NCBI GenBank assembly: GCA_021234155.1
Contig: JAJEKV010000104.1
Span: forward strand, 2,465,985-2,529,984
Direction of reading: 5' to 3'
Source: Isoetes taiwanensis
Taxonomy: Eukaryota > Streptophyta > Lycopodiopsida > Isoetales > Isoetaceae
DNA: 64,000 bases
Below the pieces are notes generated by a model that worked only from the letters and a program-made list of their open reading frames with translations, ran no database searches and was not told the origin of the DNA. Of this stretch, positions 48,330 to 60,560 are shown in pieces. Every line of letters starts with the position of its first letter. Positions within the stretch are counted from its first letter, which is position 1. A program made the translations under genes and the position numbers.

Positions 48330-48517
48330 TATATCCAGAGAATCCATCCATAAATGAATAAACCTCTTGGGCGCAACTCACGACATCTAACACTTAGATG
48401 CGTAGAGGGAATAGGAAAATGGTCTTTTCGGTGGCATGCGTTCAACTTTCGATATCCAACACATACGTATTTTTTAAATTTTTTCTTATATACACACACG
48501 ATAGGTGGTACATTCAC
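48330..48517 (-). pseudogene. Gypsy reverse transcriptase fragment
   Basis: KKKFKKYVCVGYRKLNACHR and KDHFPIP: the RT opening of Athila/Tat elements ('GKWRVCVDYRKLNAATRKDHFPLP'), with the D of VDYRKLN changed to G here. The catalytic YxDD further downstream was not found intact. Confidence 0.85.
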
Positions 48518-49516
48518 TATAATCTCACGGGGTAGATGGTAACCTTAAGCATCAATCTCACTCCGCATACTTGCTTTGGCAAATTTAGGATTAAGTCTAT
48601 AAGGTTTTGCACTTTCTGAGGTTTAGCATTACCATGGAGCTCAATCTTATGCATACATAGACAGTTAATACCCTTCCAGTCATCATATGACCAAAAATGT
48701 CACGATATTTTGGAAACTAAAACATTTCCTGATTGTCCTTACACAAATCCCGGTGACATTAGCCTAACTTTGTGTCTTTACTTCTCCTCCTTTCCACAGG
48801 GGTTAATTTCCCGCACCTTGAGGTTGGCAGAAGGTTTCATGTGCCTAATCTCATCTTGTGGGGCTTCTTTTCCACCTTGACCTCTTAGTTGTACGCCATT
48901 GAAATAATGGGATATTTTATCTTGTTTAATATCTTCTTTGCTTCTTCTTCTTCCTCACATTCTTTCTCCACTTTGAACTTGATTTAACATCTACCGCACT
49001 TGCCATTTAGAATGTTATCCTCCAAATCTACAATACGTGTCATCATTAACTTCAGTACACACTGTAGCAAGGTCCTTATCCTCTTGTGGCTCACTAGAGG
49101 ACGCACATTCGCATATGCACTATCACGAGTTATAATCGTCATGTCACTACTTTCACTATCATAAATCACTTTGGAATCAGATTCTACTTCAAATTGTGCG
49201 GCTGACTTTGGCATTTCACTCATGTAATTTCCACCTATTATTTCCATCACCAATAACTAAAATCCCTCTATGCCAATGGTGTATTGCTCGGCTTGCAACA
49301 ACCATGAATTGACCCCTATGTAATGGATAAGAACATACCGTGGTGGTAGCTTTCAAACACATAATCATAGAACACAAGATTTTGCAATCACATGGTTTTA
49401 GCGCCGGTAATCGGCCTAAAGGTTTTACTCTGCGTCTACGATCAGCCATCCTTACTCCTAAAAATAAAGCGAGGAGAAGGTCTGCAGTGAGTCTAATCTT
49501 GAAGAAGTTTCTTACG

Positions 49517-49552
49517 GCATAATGTTAACCCCGAGATCGCCGTCAATCACAG
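49517..49552 (-). pseudogene. Gypsy retropepsin active-site region
   Basis: VIDGDLGVNIMP, the aspartic protease motif (family form 'LIDGGSGVNIMP') with the catalytic Asp kept, followed at once by a stop; downstream VKPLGRLPALKP continues the protease-like region. Confidence 0.65.
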
Positions 49553-50098
49553 CGAATCACAACCCTATATCCCCTATAACAGCATGCAGGTAGGTACTGC
49601 GTAAACTAAAGGGCCATATGGAATTAGAATACGTCCTTTTACCCAATGTCGTAGAGCCCTTGACCCTTCCCTTCCTTGGAGGGATAAAGACAGAGTTATT
49701 ACCAAAAGTGATAGTGGGTCTAATATTGCCTAAATCAGCCAATATATCATAAGTAGGCATATCTTTAGAAAGTTTGAAATTTTCTTGTATTTCCTTCTAC
49801 TCATGGTTTCCTAAGTTGCTCTCGGACTCTTTCGTTTTGGAAAAGGGAGTTTCTGCATCCATAATGCCTTTAGGTTCTTTAAATGTGGGTGTGTCATGTG
49901 CAAAGTCTCTTGGGGTGTGTGTTTTGGGTGTCACCCAATCCTAAAAATTGAACTTTTCAAATCTGCGTCCTCCCTCAGCAGTTGTGGATTTAGGTACATA
50001 CATTAGATGAGCATGAGTTTTTCCTCTATTGGTTCACATAAATTTAAGTCGAGATTTTTTCTTTATAGATCCGTTTTCCATAGATCGCGGCAGCCATG

Positions 50099-50141
50099 TG
50101 GACACCTATCTTGTGAGTGGTTTGGTGTGCAAATGCCACAA
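50099..50141 (-). pseudogene. Gag zinc knuckle
   Basis: CGICTPNHSQDRCPH, a CX2CX3HX4C variant of the retroviral-type CX2CX4HX4C knuckle, one residue short. It lies upstream of the protease in element sense, as expected for the end of gag. Confidence 0.55.
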
Positions 50142-51838
50142 CGAGTTCAAATCCACTTCTTGCGTGGATTGGGACAATTAGAGCCTGTGTCCCTCTTCGA
50201 CATCGGGAAACATCTAATAGGTTGTTGCAGGTCATGATTTGTCTTGGTGTTGGCCGCTGAGAACCTATTGGGTGTATTATTTCTCCCTTATTGTAGGTGA
50301 TTTAGCAGCATAAGCAGAGACTAATGAGCATTTGTCACCATGCCATAGCAGGTTGGATATAATAGCTAGGTATTTCGTGGTTTTTTTTTTTTTGAGACAA
50401 TAGGTCCTCACATTTTAACCCTCGTGGATGCTTTCTCTCATCACTTGGAAATACTGATCCTTATCATTCATGGTTGCTCTACAATGTTGCACCATGTCCT
50501 AGGCAGGTCAGGACACTCGTGGGAAGTAGGCCTGTATGACGTGAACACACCATACATTTCTCACAGGCTTGGGCTCTAAATTAAAGTGGGTTTACAATTG
50601 CAGGATAATTGCTTTTAACTCCTTTTCAAGACCTCATCAATAGTTTGCCTATGGTTGTGAAGATCAGATATGGGAGGCTGGGTTTGGGCTATTTCTTTGG
50701 CTGCACCAACCCTCTGAGAGGTTGCTCCAGTGGGCATTTCTCTCGTCAACTAATTGGGGGATGCATAATGGACATGTATGGGGCTCATGGGGAGACAGCA
50801 GCTGACTACTTTGCCCCATTAGGCGCGCGAAGCAGGGATTGCTTTGTCATATTAGCATTCATTTGTGGGTTTTCTCATATAATTCATACTGGTTCTAGTT
50901 GGGATGCAATTTTATTCAAGCAGCTGGTGAGGGGGCGCATTACATAAAAGCTCATGTGGCTAGGAAGTCCTTTAGTAAAACCATCTAATTTGATATTCAA
51001 CATGCGGTGGTTTAGATTTCTTACCAAAGTCTCTGAGAAATCTATTAACATAACTTTGAATGGGCTTCGTTTGGCAGCTTATGGTGAAGTCTTTGTAATT
51101 CATCACATCGATGCAATCTATAAACCCTGCTTGAGGTCTAAAGGGTTTCAGAAATACCGCTGCTTCCAATTCCTTCCAATTAGCATAAGTGGTATTCTTT
51201 GTGGTAGTGCATACTGAAGCTCCACACCATCCAAGCGTGTTTTGAGGCCACATGTAAATAGCTCGTGTTTTGTATTCTCTCTTCCAGTTTTGCCTCACTC
51301 CAAGTAAGAAAATGGCTAACATGTGCATGAGTCTTCTCCTACTGGCCAGCTAAAAGTACCACCATAAGCATACTTGTGACTGATTTAACAGTGTGTACTC
51401 CATATTTTGTGCCATTTTTGTGAGTGTGATTTGAAATAATGAATCACATTGGAATAGTGTTGTTTTTAAGCGAAAGATCTTCCCTCCCTCTTGTTGATGG
51501 CGTCTATTATATCTCTCTTGTCTTAATTGGGCTTGCTTCTCTCTTTTGCTCTTTAGTGAATGATGGTTCATACATCCACCTGGGTTTTTATGGGTGGCAT
51601 GTCCCATCTATACTTGATGCTCTGGCTCTTACATTTAGCATAGGCTTCTATCCCATTTACTATTCAGTGAAGTTTTCCCTCAATTTCCAATCTCTGCTAT
51701 AGATTTTATTCGGCAAGTATGCAAGCAATTATTGAGGACAAGCAATAATAATTATTAATCATTCCGGTTCTTTAGGATGCAAGGTTTATGCATGAGATAA
51801 TCTAAGCCACTCTAAGCTGACGGTGAAACCACCAAACA

Positions 51839-52999
51839 TGAGGGGTTTTAAATTGTGTAGATAGCCGGACATTGAAGTCCTACCGGAGTTAAGGCAATAT
51901 AAAATATCTGGTGGTAATACCGGGAACTCTTAAGAAATTCAAAACGCATGGCTTCGCTGCATTCTTCATTATGTTAGGAGTAGCAAAGTTGCGGTTATTT
52001 GAGTAGAGGATTGAACGCTTCAAACCGAGGTAATAAAATATGCCTATGTCAATCAATACACGTATGCGGTAGCATTCACAGCAGAATAACATCAATTTTT
52101 CTAACCTCTTAGGCAAAGGCAATAAATCATTTTCAAAACCGGTGGCGGCAATTAACACATAAGTAATGGAATGCGGCATTAATGATTAACTATTGAGTAT
52201 CTTTATTCATGAATAATAAAATGACGAGTTATACATTATATTCAGTATGCATAAACCAAATATACCAATAAGTTATGGTCTGACCTTCTGACTGATGTGA
52301 TTTAATCGTAGATATGGTGTGAATAACGGTTAACACATAATATAAGGATACGATTTCGCCATTATTAGACTTGGAATATAGAATGTTCTACAGCTTTTAT
52401 CTCAGAAATAAGTTATGATCTCATAAATATAATCATATTCATAGTTCCGCGTTGCATAGCGAGAATATGAGATAGACTTATCTACGTAATAATACAATAG
52501 AACAACCACAAAATTATATCCAGATCTCTTTGGCGACTCTCATGGATTTACGCACTAGTCGAGGTACGCCTAAATACTCTAAAACTCTGTCTTCTCCACG
52601 ATCGGTGTTGGTTTGTCCCTTTCACGAATCCATACTGCTCTCAATCCGATCTCCATTTAGTGCGGCCTTGATTACGATCAGCTTGACTCTTGCATTCGGC
52701 CCAGACATTGCTTAGTAACTCCTCTTTTTGCTTTTTTGCCTTTTCAATTGAAATAGGGCTTTTGTTCTTAGCCCTTAGATCCAAGAAATCTCCACCATAG
52801 ATTTTTCTTTTTTAACAATACATACTTCCACCATTAAAATAATATCTTTTCAAAGTTCACAGGTGAGATAGCAATCAAATATGCCAATATAGCCAGGTTA
52901 CCCACACAGCTTGCAAAGGTAGGGGAGCACATGGCAATGCTCCTGGGAATCAGCGTTTTCACCCAAAATGCACAATTTTGAACAAATTATTCCTTCTCT
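51839..52999 (-). repeat. 5' LTR of the Gypsy element
   Basis: Direct copy of 43996-45150. On the minus strand the outer end is near AGAAGGAATAATTTG (about 52999) and the inner end near AAAACCCCTCA (51839). Confidence 0.88.
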
Positions 53000-53917
53000 G
53001 AACTGATAAAATCATATTCTATTCTGACTATTCTCTGCAGAGCATGCCTATTGACTGGTTGGTTTACTGGCTTATATGTATAGAACTTCCAAACTCTCAA
53101 TATAAGAAAGTTTATTATTTTCTATGTTAGCACATGTGGGAATGCTTTATGTACTACTCATGCCAAAAATGGATCAGGGGGCTAAGTACAAATGAGGTTT
53201 ATAAGTAACATATTAACACAAGGGGATCATAGGGTAGAGACCACTTGGATGTCATATGGGAGTTTATTTTTTACATATGTTGTAGGATTACGGCATTGAG
53301 TTAGCCCCCATGTTTGGGCTGTGATTACTTGAGCAGGAGACGGCAGGATAGGTGATATTGATCTGGGATAGAAGCATCTCTGAGTGAGCGTAACTCTCTA
53401 AGTGGTTGGAAAGCTTATGCGTTGTGGCGTGAGCCTAGGAGCTTGGGATTCCCCATACTTAAAGCGAAAAACATGTTCAATCTGGAAGTGGCATTGATGG
53501 GTTATCACACCATAAATAGAGGATGTGAGATTCAGCAGAGAGAACTTGATAGATTAGGTAATTTGTGAGGGTTCCTACTCACTCTTTTAAGGTGTCATTG
53601 GCTCAACAAAGATAGTACACATGGATAGCGATGTCAATAACATTGGTGCAGTATTATTAGTTATCCAAAGCTAATTGAGAAGGAAAACCTGAATGTGGAA
53701 CAAAGTTGTCTCTCTTACCTACCCTCTAAAACAGAGAGATTGGCTGATCTCCCTTGCTTAGTATCCACATGGCGGGGAAGAAGAAATGATGCTCTCCTAG
53801 AGTACTACTGGTGAATCCCTCCTACATTTAACACATTCTTTCTACCTTCGCTACAAGGGGCTTTGTATATTCTATCTTATATATTAATACCTCTATGCCT
53901 TAAACCTCCAAAAAAAA
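53000..53917 (+). mobile_element. Possible LINE 3' end, plus strand, with A8 tail
   Basis: The plus strand ends in CTTAAACCTCC followed by A8 (53910-53917), a retroposon-like tail. The upstream 800 bp has only short frames and no recognised motif, so the assignment rests on the tail and on position next to an oppositely oriented tail. Confidence 0.35.
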
Positions 53918-54959
53918 GATTTTTTTTTTTTTTTGGGGAGGGAGGAGGATTTATAATAGCTCAATTTTCTTTAGCTCATACTGCGGTGTGATCGGTCTAA
54001 GATAAATGCTTCTTTGGGGTATTTTTCCCCAAACCAATCTCAAATTAAGAATCCTGCATCTTCGGTCTTTTAGGTATGATATGCTTACCAAAGTTCATGT
54101 AGTTTCCAAAAGGGCGAGAGAGCGAAGCGTGGTTGAAATCAAAAATACCTTTTTTTAGTGAAGGCTAAAGGCCTTTAGAAATCCGTATGGTAAGAAGTTG
54201 CATGGATAGCTAATAATAGTAGCTTTTAGAAATAACTTAACTTTAGGAAAGGGAGTGGTTAGGGACGCCACACGAAAATGCGAACTATCAAAAAACAAAA
54301 TATAACTTATAAAAGGGCTTGGCGGTTCAAGAAAGTACTTAGTGGCGGTAGCCGCGAGGGTGATCAATCCCAGAAAATCTTGTTCTTAGGCTCCCTTTTG
54401 ATGATCCTTTCTTCCCATCCCTTATTGGCTACAATGGGCCAGGCAATAGGGCATTTGGAGAGATAGACACTTTCGGGATTAAATCACATATTTTTGTCTG
54501 GCCGGTACGGGATGTATCTCTTTTTCATCAAAGTACGGATGTGGGGGCATGAGTAGGTGTGAGTCTTCTCCATGATCATTGAAAGCACAGCAAAGCGAAG
54601 CGAGCCACGGTGCATTTGCATGGAGATTCATTCTCTTCCATTTAAGCCTTTTGAACATGATTAAGGTATTACACTGGTGAAGAACACCAAAATTAGAAAT
54701 ACAATTCAACATAAATTCTGATTTCCATAGACTTCAACACTTACCCAATTTGCTATGGGTTTGTTTTTGAGTATGGCATTGGGCCGGATAGTTTCCTCCT
54801 TGAAGATCAAAGGTGTTCCTTCCCTTCCACATTCTCCATAGGAGAATGTACCTTCTCATGCAAGCTGGATTATCAAAGGGAAAAATTTCGATAGCATGCA
54901 TATGGGACAGCCTGGAATATTTGCTTCGGTTTACGCTGAATTCTAGGATCCGATACGCC

Positions 54960-55020
54960 CATAGCGGTTTTAAACAAATGTTCTTCATCTTCACGACCAC
55001 GCAAACATCTAACACATATG
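54960..55020 (-). pseudogene. LINE zf-RVT zinc finger
   Basis: CVRCLRGREDEEHLFKTA at 55017-54964, the C-x2-C...H pattern of zf-RVT; further on, YILLWRMWKGRNTF matches the 'WSIWKARN' phrase that follows in plant LINEs. Confidence 0.8.
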
Positions 55021-55649
55021 TCGGGAATTGGAGCATATTTGAGCCTCCATCTCTTTTATTGTGTAAGAGCTTTGTGCGGAGGTTGCCACATGAGATACCT
55101 TGATTTTACGGAATGAATTGGACTTTTCACACAAAAGGTCAAATTCACATGTAAACTCACATTAGGAATTAGATATTCCATTTCATATGAATGGATATTT
55201 CTTGATTGCCTATTCAAATACATGAAGCTAAGCTCACTTTTCTGTAACGAGAGAAAAACCATTAATATGCCAAGAATATTAGTATCATGTCACACCTCAT
55301 TTATCGGCCTTTGAGGACTATGAAGTTATTTGGAGTCCTCTCAAAGATGCGCAAGTGGATTCTGGTAGTGAAATCATCAATAATGTCCACAATGTATTAG
55401 ATAATACCTCACAATACGTCCCTTTGCTTAGTTGAATTTAGAAATTAATTGTAGAAGACATGTATTGGGGTCATCAAAATAAGGGAAGGGCTCAGGAGAA
55501 GATGGGCTGATCTGTGAAAGCCCTTCTTTCCATGTGTACCTTGCTGGAAGCTTTAAGCCAAGCTCCTAATCCATTTCTTGATTATCAGAGGCATAATTGT
55601 GAGGACATTAAACTCAAAATAGATGCTATGAGGCAAAGCTGCATTTTGA

Positions 55650-55895
55650 GGCTTCTCAACAAAAGAATTGACATTTTCTAATGTAATGGGAAATGAGAAC
55701 ACTCTGAGGGTGATTAATTATGTGCAAGCCACTGAAAAAATACTTAGCGACCAAGCGGTAGCACAGCTGCTCTATGTTGATGACTCCTAGACCTCCCTTC
55801 TTTTTATGCTTGCAACATTCTTTATAGGAATGGGATCGACACCTCCTACTTGAACCACACCGCAATGAACCTTCAAGGATACTTCGCATTTTAAG
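55650..55895 (-). pseudogene. LINE ORF2 segment after the reverse transcriptase
   Basis: A minus-strand frame contains CCKHKKKGGLGVINIEQLCY, equivalent to the 'CRPKEEGGLGLRNLE' phrase of plant LINE ORF2 (compare PREDGGLAILDLA in the LINE at 7183). Confidence 0.75.
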
Positions 55896-56379
55896 GACCT
55901 TCTTAGGGGGCCATAATAATGGAGGCCCCGAGTAAATCTGAGAGGAGAGATGTGAGGTGCTAAAATAGCTCTCCCATTTTTAGATAAAACTTAGATTAAG
56001 GAGTCGACCTTTACGTAAAATTTGTCCGTCGAGGTCTTCCCAAAGATCGAAGCATTAATTCTAATGGCATAGAGGAATGCCTAGAATTTTCGTTTTGGTG
56101 GGGAAGATACATACATCCCAAACTGGCACAGCGCAATCTCCACCCTCCTCTTGATGCCCGCTGAAATCGGCTTAGTTTTGTGATTAATTCGCACCACAGA
56201 GCATTTGCGAAGTCTTTCAGCCTGGCATGAGGTAATGAATGGATTGATCATAACTTCGAATAGAAGTTATCATCACGCAAAATGGACATTGAGAATCGTT
56301 TGTCTCTGGGAGGGAAGGCTGAGACCCTTAATTAATTGGAGGTCTTTTGCCCTCTCTTGAAATTGCTGCTATTTAAGCC

Positions 56380-56440
56380 TTCCATCACAATTAAAAAAAG
56401 GAAAGGTGCAAGAGGGCAACCTTGCTTGACCCCCTTTTAA
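56380..56440 (-). pseudogene. LINE reverse transcriptase block 4
   Basis: GVKQGCPLAPFLFLIVMEGL at about 56434-56375, the family's 'GVRQGDPLSPYLFILV.E.L' motif. Stops lie on both sides in this frame. Confidence 0.85.
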
Positions 56441-57399
56441 TATCAAAGAAAGGACTACATTCACCATTTATATAAGAGCTGCGGATCTAGGTTCTTAAGT
56501 CAACTGGAAGGCGAGTGCATTGCTCCCGGAGAAACCAAGCTTTTGCAACACCAGAGAGAAAGCCCAACTACCCAGAGTGTGTGAGGCCTTTGTAATGTCC
56601 TGAATTTGGGGAGGCCAATTGGTGATTAGAATCTTTGGCGGGGAGATACCTAGAGAAGGCTGCGGCCACATTTATCAGGATAAACCTCCCCACAGGATAG
56701 GCACTTTTGAGTATTCTTTGCATTAACATTCTCGAGAATAGGTTTGAGTCAGCAGCAGTATTTTTGTGTTAGCTTATAAACCACATTGAGGTGGGAGGAA
56801 TGGAGTGCATGAGAGGTAATTGGAGCTCAATCTTGGGGATGAGGCCCGGTGCAATTAAACTTATATTGATTAGGTCAGATATTTGGTTATTAAAACTCAT
56901 TGGCGGAGAACAATATCTCTACCAGAATTCCCAAGATTTCTTAGAAGAACTTCGGTAGGGGAGACCATCAGGTGCAGGTCTTACCATTCTCCATCTCTTG
57001 GAGAGACGACATTTCATCATAGGTGAAAGGCTTGGATAATATCATTCAATACCTTTCAGTCACTTCTATTTGGATATGCACAAAATTCTCTATGTATTCC
57101 CCCTCGATATTCTTTCCTCGATTACCCATGATCCTGGAGAAGTGATCTTTGGCGGCACCCTTAGGCGAGGTGTCATCCCGCCGATATTGTTACCTTCCCA
57201 AGAATGCTATAGATGTGATTTTCTTAACTTTCTTGCCTTTGGCTTTGATGAAGAAATACTTTGAGTTGCTCCTTTCATCCTCCTTGAGCTTCTTGACCTT
57301 TGCCTTGATCTTCCATTACAGGTATTCTAATTTCTTCTCTTTACATCACAGTTTTGATGTCATCTCTTTGTTGACCTTGGGTAAGTTTAGGCGGGATCT

Positions 57400-58320
57400 C
57401 TTAGGTCTTGCTTGAAGATGGCCGATATTACTTCTATGGACATCTTTCCCCAAACTTTGAGCGGTTCTTGATTCTCTTGAAACCTTGACCCACCAATCCA
57501 TCCAACCTCGGTTACGAAGGTTTCTCCTCTGAGAAATGATTTCTGGCTGAAGATTAGGCGAGAAAAACATCTGCTCAAGAAGATTGGTGTTCAACTTGAG
57601 TAAAATTTCTTTCCTGCATTTGCTTGGTGCCACTTATGTTAATGAGTTGGGGAAATGATGAGGAGAAGTATAATTAGCGAGGTTAGTAACTCTGTTTGTT
57701 ACTCCATAAGGTTTTCGCTGAGATAGAATGCGTCATGGAGACATGGTGGGCGGTCTCTATGATCATTCCAACTATAAGAGTTAGAACAATACGGCTGAGA
57801 GGTGGTGAGGAAAGAAAGGGAGAATTCGGCTAGTGAACTCGTTATCGATTAGGGGCTGAAATTAGGTACTTCTCATATAACTATAGGTGACCATATTAAA
57901 ATCACCGACTAGGATGCACTCATCATAGGGTATTTCTAAACTCCCTATTAATAACCTCCTACAAGTTGACTCTATCGGGGGCTGATGATAGCATACACAT
58001 TGTAAAACAATTTTTTTTGTCACCAATTTTCCCGGGGAATTATCACATGCATCTCACGCTATTATCATTAACCATCGGATGTCTATAAAGTTGAGCCTAT
58101 TGCTCCAAGCTATAGTAATGCAATGAAGTATTATTAGCTTTGAGAGACCAATGCTTTGGAAGTTAGCGGGAAGAATATCTCTAATGAAATAAAATTGGCG
58201 TTATCATCATGAATCTTATGCTCTTGAAAGAATATAAAATCTAAATTCATAGAACTAAGGCAAGCGCGTTAATCCTACTTCTTTTGAGATTCAAATTGAT
58301 ACCTTGGATGTTCCAAGTGA
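57400..58320 (-). pseudogene. LINE AP endonuclease domain
   Basis: TWNIQGINLNLKRSRINAL at 58317-58262 is the usual start ('WNVRGLN.P.KR..I'), and ILVGDFNMVT with GDFNM at 57909-57891 is the conserved endonuclease core. The enzyme nicks target DNA to prime reverse transcription. Frame changes between the two. Confidence 0.8.
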
Positions 58321-58999
58321 TACGCTAAGGCTTATATCCATTGGAGGGAGGATCTTCCTTGGGGATCTTCTTGGAGGTCGGAGAATAGTCTTTAGAGTTT
58401 CTTTCCCCTTTTTCTTATATTGTTGGTATGGAGCCGGGCCTCCTCTTCCAGTGGAGGACTTTAACAGCGATAATGAAATTCAAATCATCCTCAGAAGTCT
58501 TCCTTCACGGTGTCCTCATAAATGCCACAATTGTCATTTAACATACCAAGATCAAGAGTAGAGATGCTCATATCAACAAGGATCAACTTTAATCATTACT
58601 TTGGAGGGAAGTGGAATATAATACCTCTATCTTGAAAATACATACCATAGGAGTTCTTGATACCTAGTATTTAATTCAACCACAGTATTGTGATTTTTCT
58701 TTATAGTTTCAACCTTTACTAGTCTTTACTTGATCGGTCTTGGCGATGTAATTGTCTTCCATGAGCTTAACCTTAGGCCTCCCAGAGCCTACTTACTTTG
58801 ATGTGTTTCCACATCTTTACGTACTTTTAATATCCTTATCTTTGCTCTTGGGAGGAGCTTGAGAGCTTTTGGCGAGCATTTTTAGAATATAAAATTAAGA
58901 TTGAACATACCTCTGTTGAAATTTCTGGGGAATAATCCTTCGGTTTGAAAAGATTTTCTTACGAGATACCAAGCGAGAGGAAAAATTACGTTTGAGGAA

Positions 59000-60030
59000 T
59001 GGCGACTGAATAATTTTTCTAAGCTACTAGCAATGGTTTGAGATGGGGAAGCAGTCCATTGGCAGGTAGGTAGATTCGAGCAAGGAGATCCAAGTGGTTG
59101 TGGCAATTGTGTAGAGGTCCACGGAATATAAGAAGGATCCCATTTCATGATATATCACGAGGATATCACGAAGTAAGGGAGATCTTTTGGTGAGAATCAA
59201 AAGAAGAGACATTCCTTTCCTCCTTGCAAATGATGCGAAAGGTCTTACTATCCATTTAGAATGGAGAGGATAGGAATCAAGGAGGACCCCAGTAATCCGG
59301 TGTTGACGAAATGCTAATGGAGGGACAATTTTGAGGGAAATGGACAGAATCCCGTGATTGATATATACGATATTAGCCCAAATTGTCAATAATTTCCAGC
59401 GAGATCAAGGAAACTCTTCATCTCATTAGTATCATTTTCCTTACCATCGAGTCCGGTGTAACGATATGAGGGTGGAAAATTGGGTAAAACATTTTGTAGG
59501 GAGTTACCATTGATCTTGTCTATTTCCCCATGATTAAGGGACGGATGACTTGAGTTCTTGGAGACCTTTGTTTTGTTCTTGTCCATATTGCATTTCGCTG
59601 ATCTTTGAGGTCGCAGTTTTGGCATTCCGCAGTTAGCCTGATCGGTCCCCGGTGAAAATATAGCTATTCTTTTGTCAGCAATTTTACATTTGGTACTTGA
59701 TTTCAAGCGGGAGTTGGTAGGTTTGTAATCCATTTCCACTTCTGAGGAATTGCTCGGTGTGAGGGAAGTCTATTTTGAAGCCTTTACGAAGGTTTTCTAT
59801 AATATGGTGAAGTGACTTCCTCCCGGATTTTCACGAGACGGAAGGAGGCTTTGGATTTCCACCCGGATCACCGAGTTCTTGACCAAACCTTTTGTTGCTT
59901 CGGCATTTTAAATCATAAGATCTCACGAAATTTGGTTCTTGAAGTGCAGCTGATCCTCTTTCCCGAATGCCGTTTGCTTTCGATAAGTTGGTATAAGAAG
60001 GATGTGTCCATTTCTTGGATCTTTTGGGAA
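59000..60030 (-). pseudogene. LINE ORF1-like region, unresolved
   Basis: Several overlapping minus-strand frames (60034-59831, 59739-59386, 59389-59027). A segment with INHGILSISLKIVPPLAFRQ and SKWIVRPFASFARRKGMSL could correspond to the DUF4283-type domain of plant LINE ORF1, but the match is weak. No intact CCHC zinc knuckle seen. Confidence 0.4.
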
Positions 60031-60560
60031 GCATACCAAGCAGAAACTTCGATCATTAGCTTGCCCTCTTTGTATTGGTTCTCTCCGGCCTACTTGCATT
60101 TTGAGTTTGCACACGCAAAATACATGCTAACTACGTACTCCCATGCATTCTAGCTGCTTTGCTTCTTGTTGTTTACTCTTATAATGTGAAAGGCACAAAG
60201 TTCCTTCATTTTAATCCAAGTTTGATCTTTTTGTCATCGAGCGAATATACGATCCCAGCTTTGAATAGGCAAAATTGGATCGGTGTCCTTGTACTCGCAT
60301 AAGGCACTCGAGGAAGAAGGACCCTCAAGCGCGGTTTGCTTGATCCTTGGTTCTCATAATGCAACAGCGGGGAACAAGCGACAAAGAAAGGAGAAAAGCG
60401 GCGAGAAAAGGATCTAAAGAGGAAGGGAGAAGGAAATGCAAAAGGGGAAGAAAGGAAAAGGAAAGAAACGGGAGAAATGATTGATAAAAGAGGAAAAGGC
60501 GCCCAAACAATCAAGGACCCCTGCGTACCACACGAACCATGCGGAATCTAGCGAGGAGAA

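Larger units (their letters stand above)
43996..52999 (-). mobile_element. Ty3/Gypsy LTR retrotransposon, Athila/Tat-like, about 9 kb, broken frames
   Basis: Two direct copies of a LTR of about 1.15 kb (43996-45150 and 51839-52999) enclose an interior whose minus strand carries, in 5' to 3' order, a zinc knuckle, retropepsin, reverse transcriptase, RNase H and integrase, the Ty3/Gypsy order. RT wording (KYVCVGYRKLNACHRKDHFP) and RNase H wording (FVADHQPLKYF) point to the Athila/Tat branch. Every domain is interrupted by stops or one-base shifts, and no frame exceeds about 120 codons. A primer-binding site inside 51839 was not identified with confidence (the adjoining bases are TGGTGGTTTCACC on the minus strand), and no target duplication was found at the estimated ends. 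Confidence 0.88.
53920..60560 (-). mobile_element. L1-type LINE, nearly full length, minus strand, frames broken
   Basis: A poly(T) of 15 (53920-53934) on the plus strand is the poly(A) tail. Reading the minus strand from high to low coordinates there is a purine/pyrimidine-biased leader (about 60560-60200), an ORF1-like part (about 60030-59000), an endonuclease start (58317-58262), an endonuclease GDFN box (57909-57891), an RT block (56434-56386) and a zf-RVT finger (55017-54964). The order ORF1, endonuclease, reverse transcriptase, zinc finger, poly(A) is that of plant L1 elements. About 6.6 kb is the usual full length. Multiple stops and frame changes; 5' boundary approximate. Confidence 0.82.

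Noticed and set aside
60206-60514. Minus-strand frame of 102 codons with Phe/Leu/Ser-rich sequence resembling a membrane protein
   Set aside because: It comes from a purine-rich leader of the LINE; low-complexity translation, no motif.
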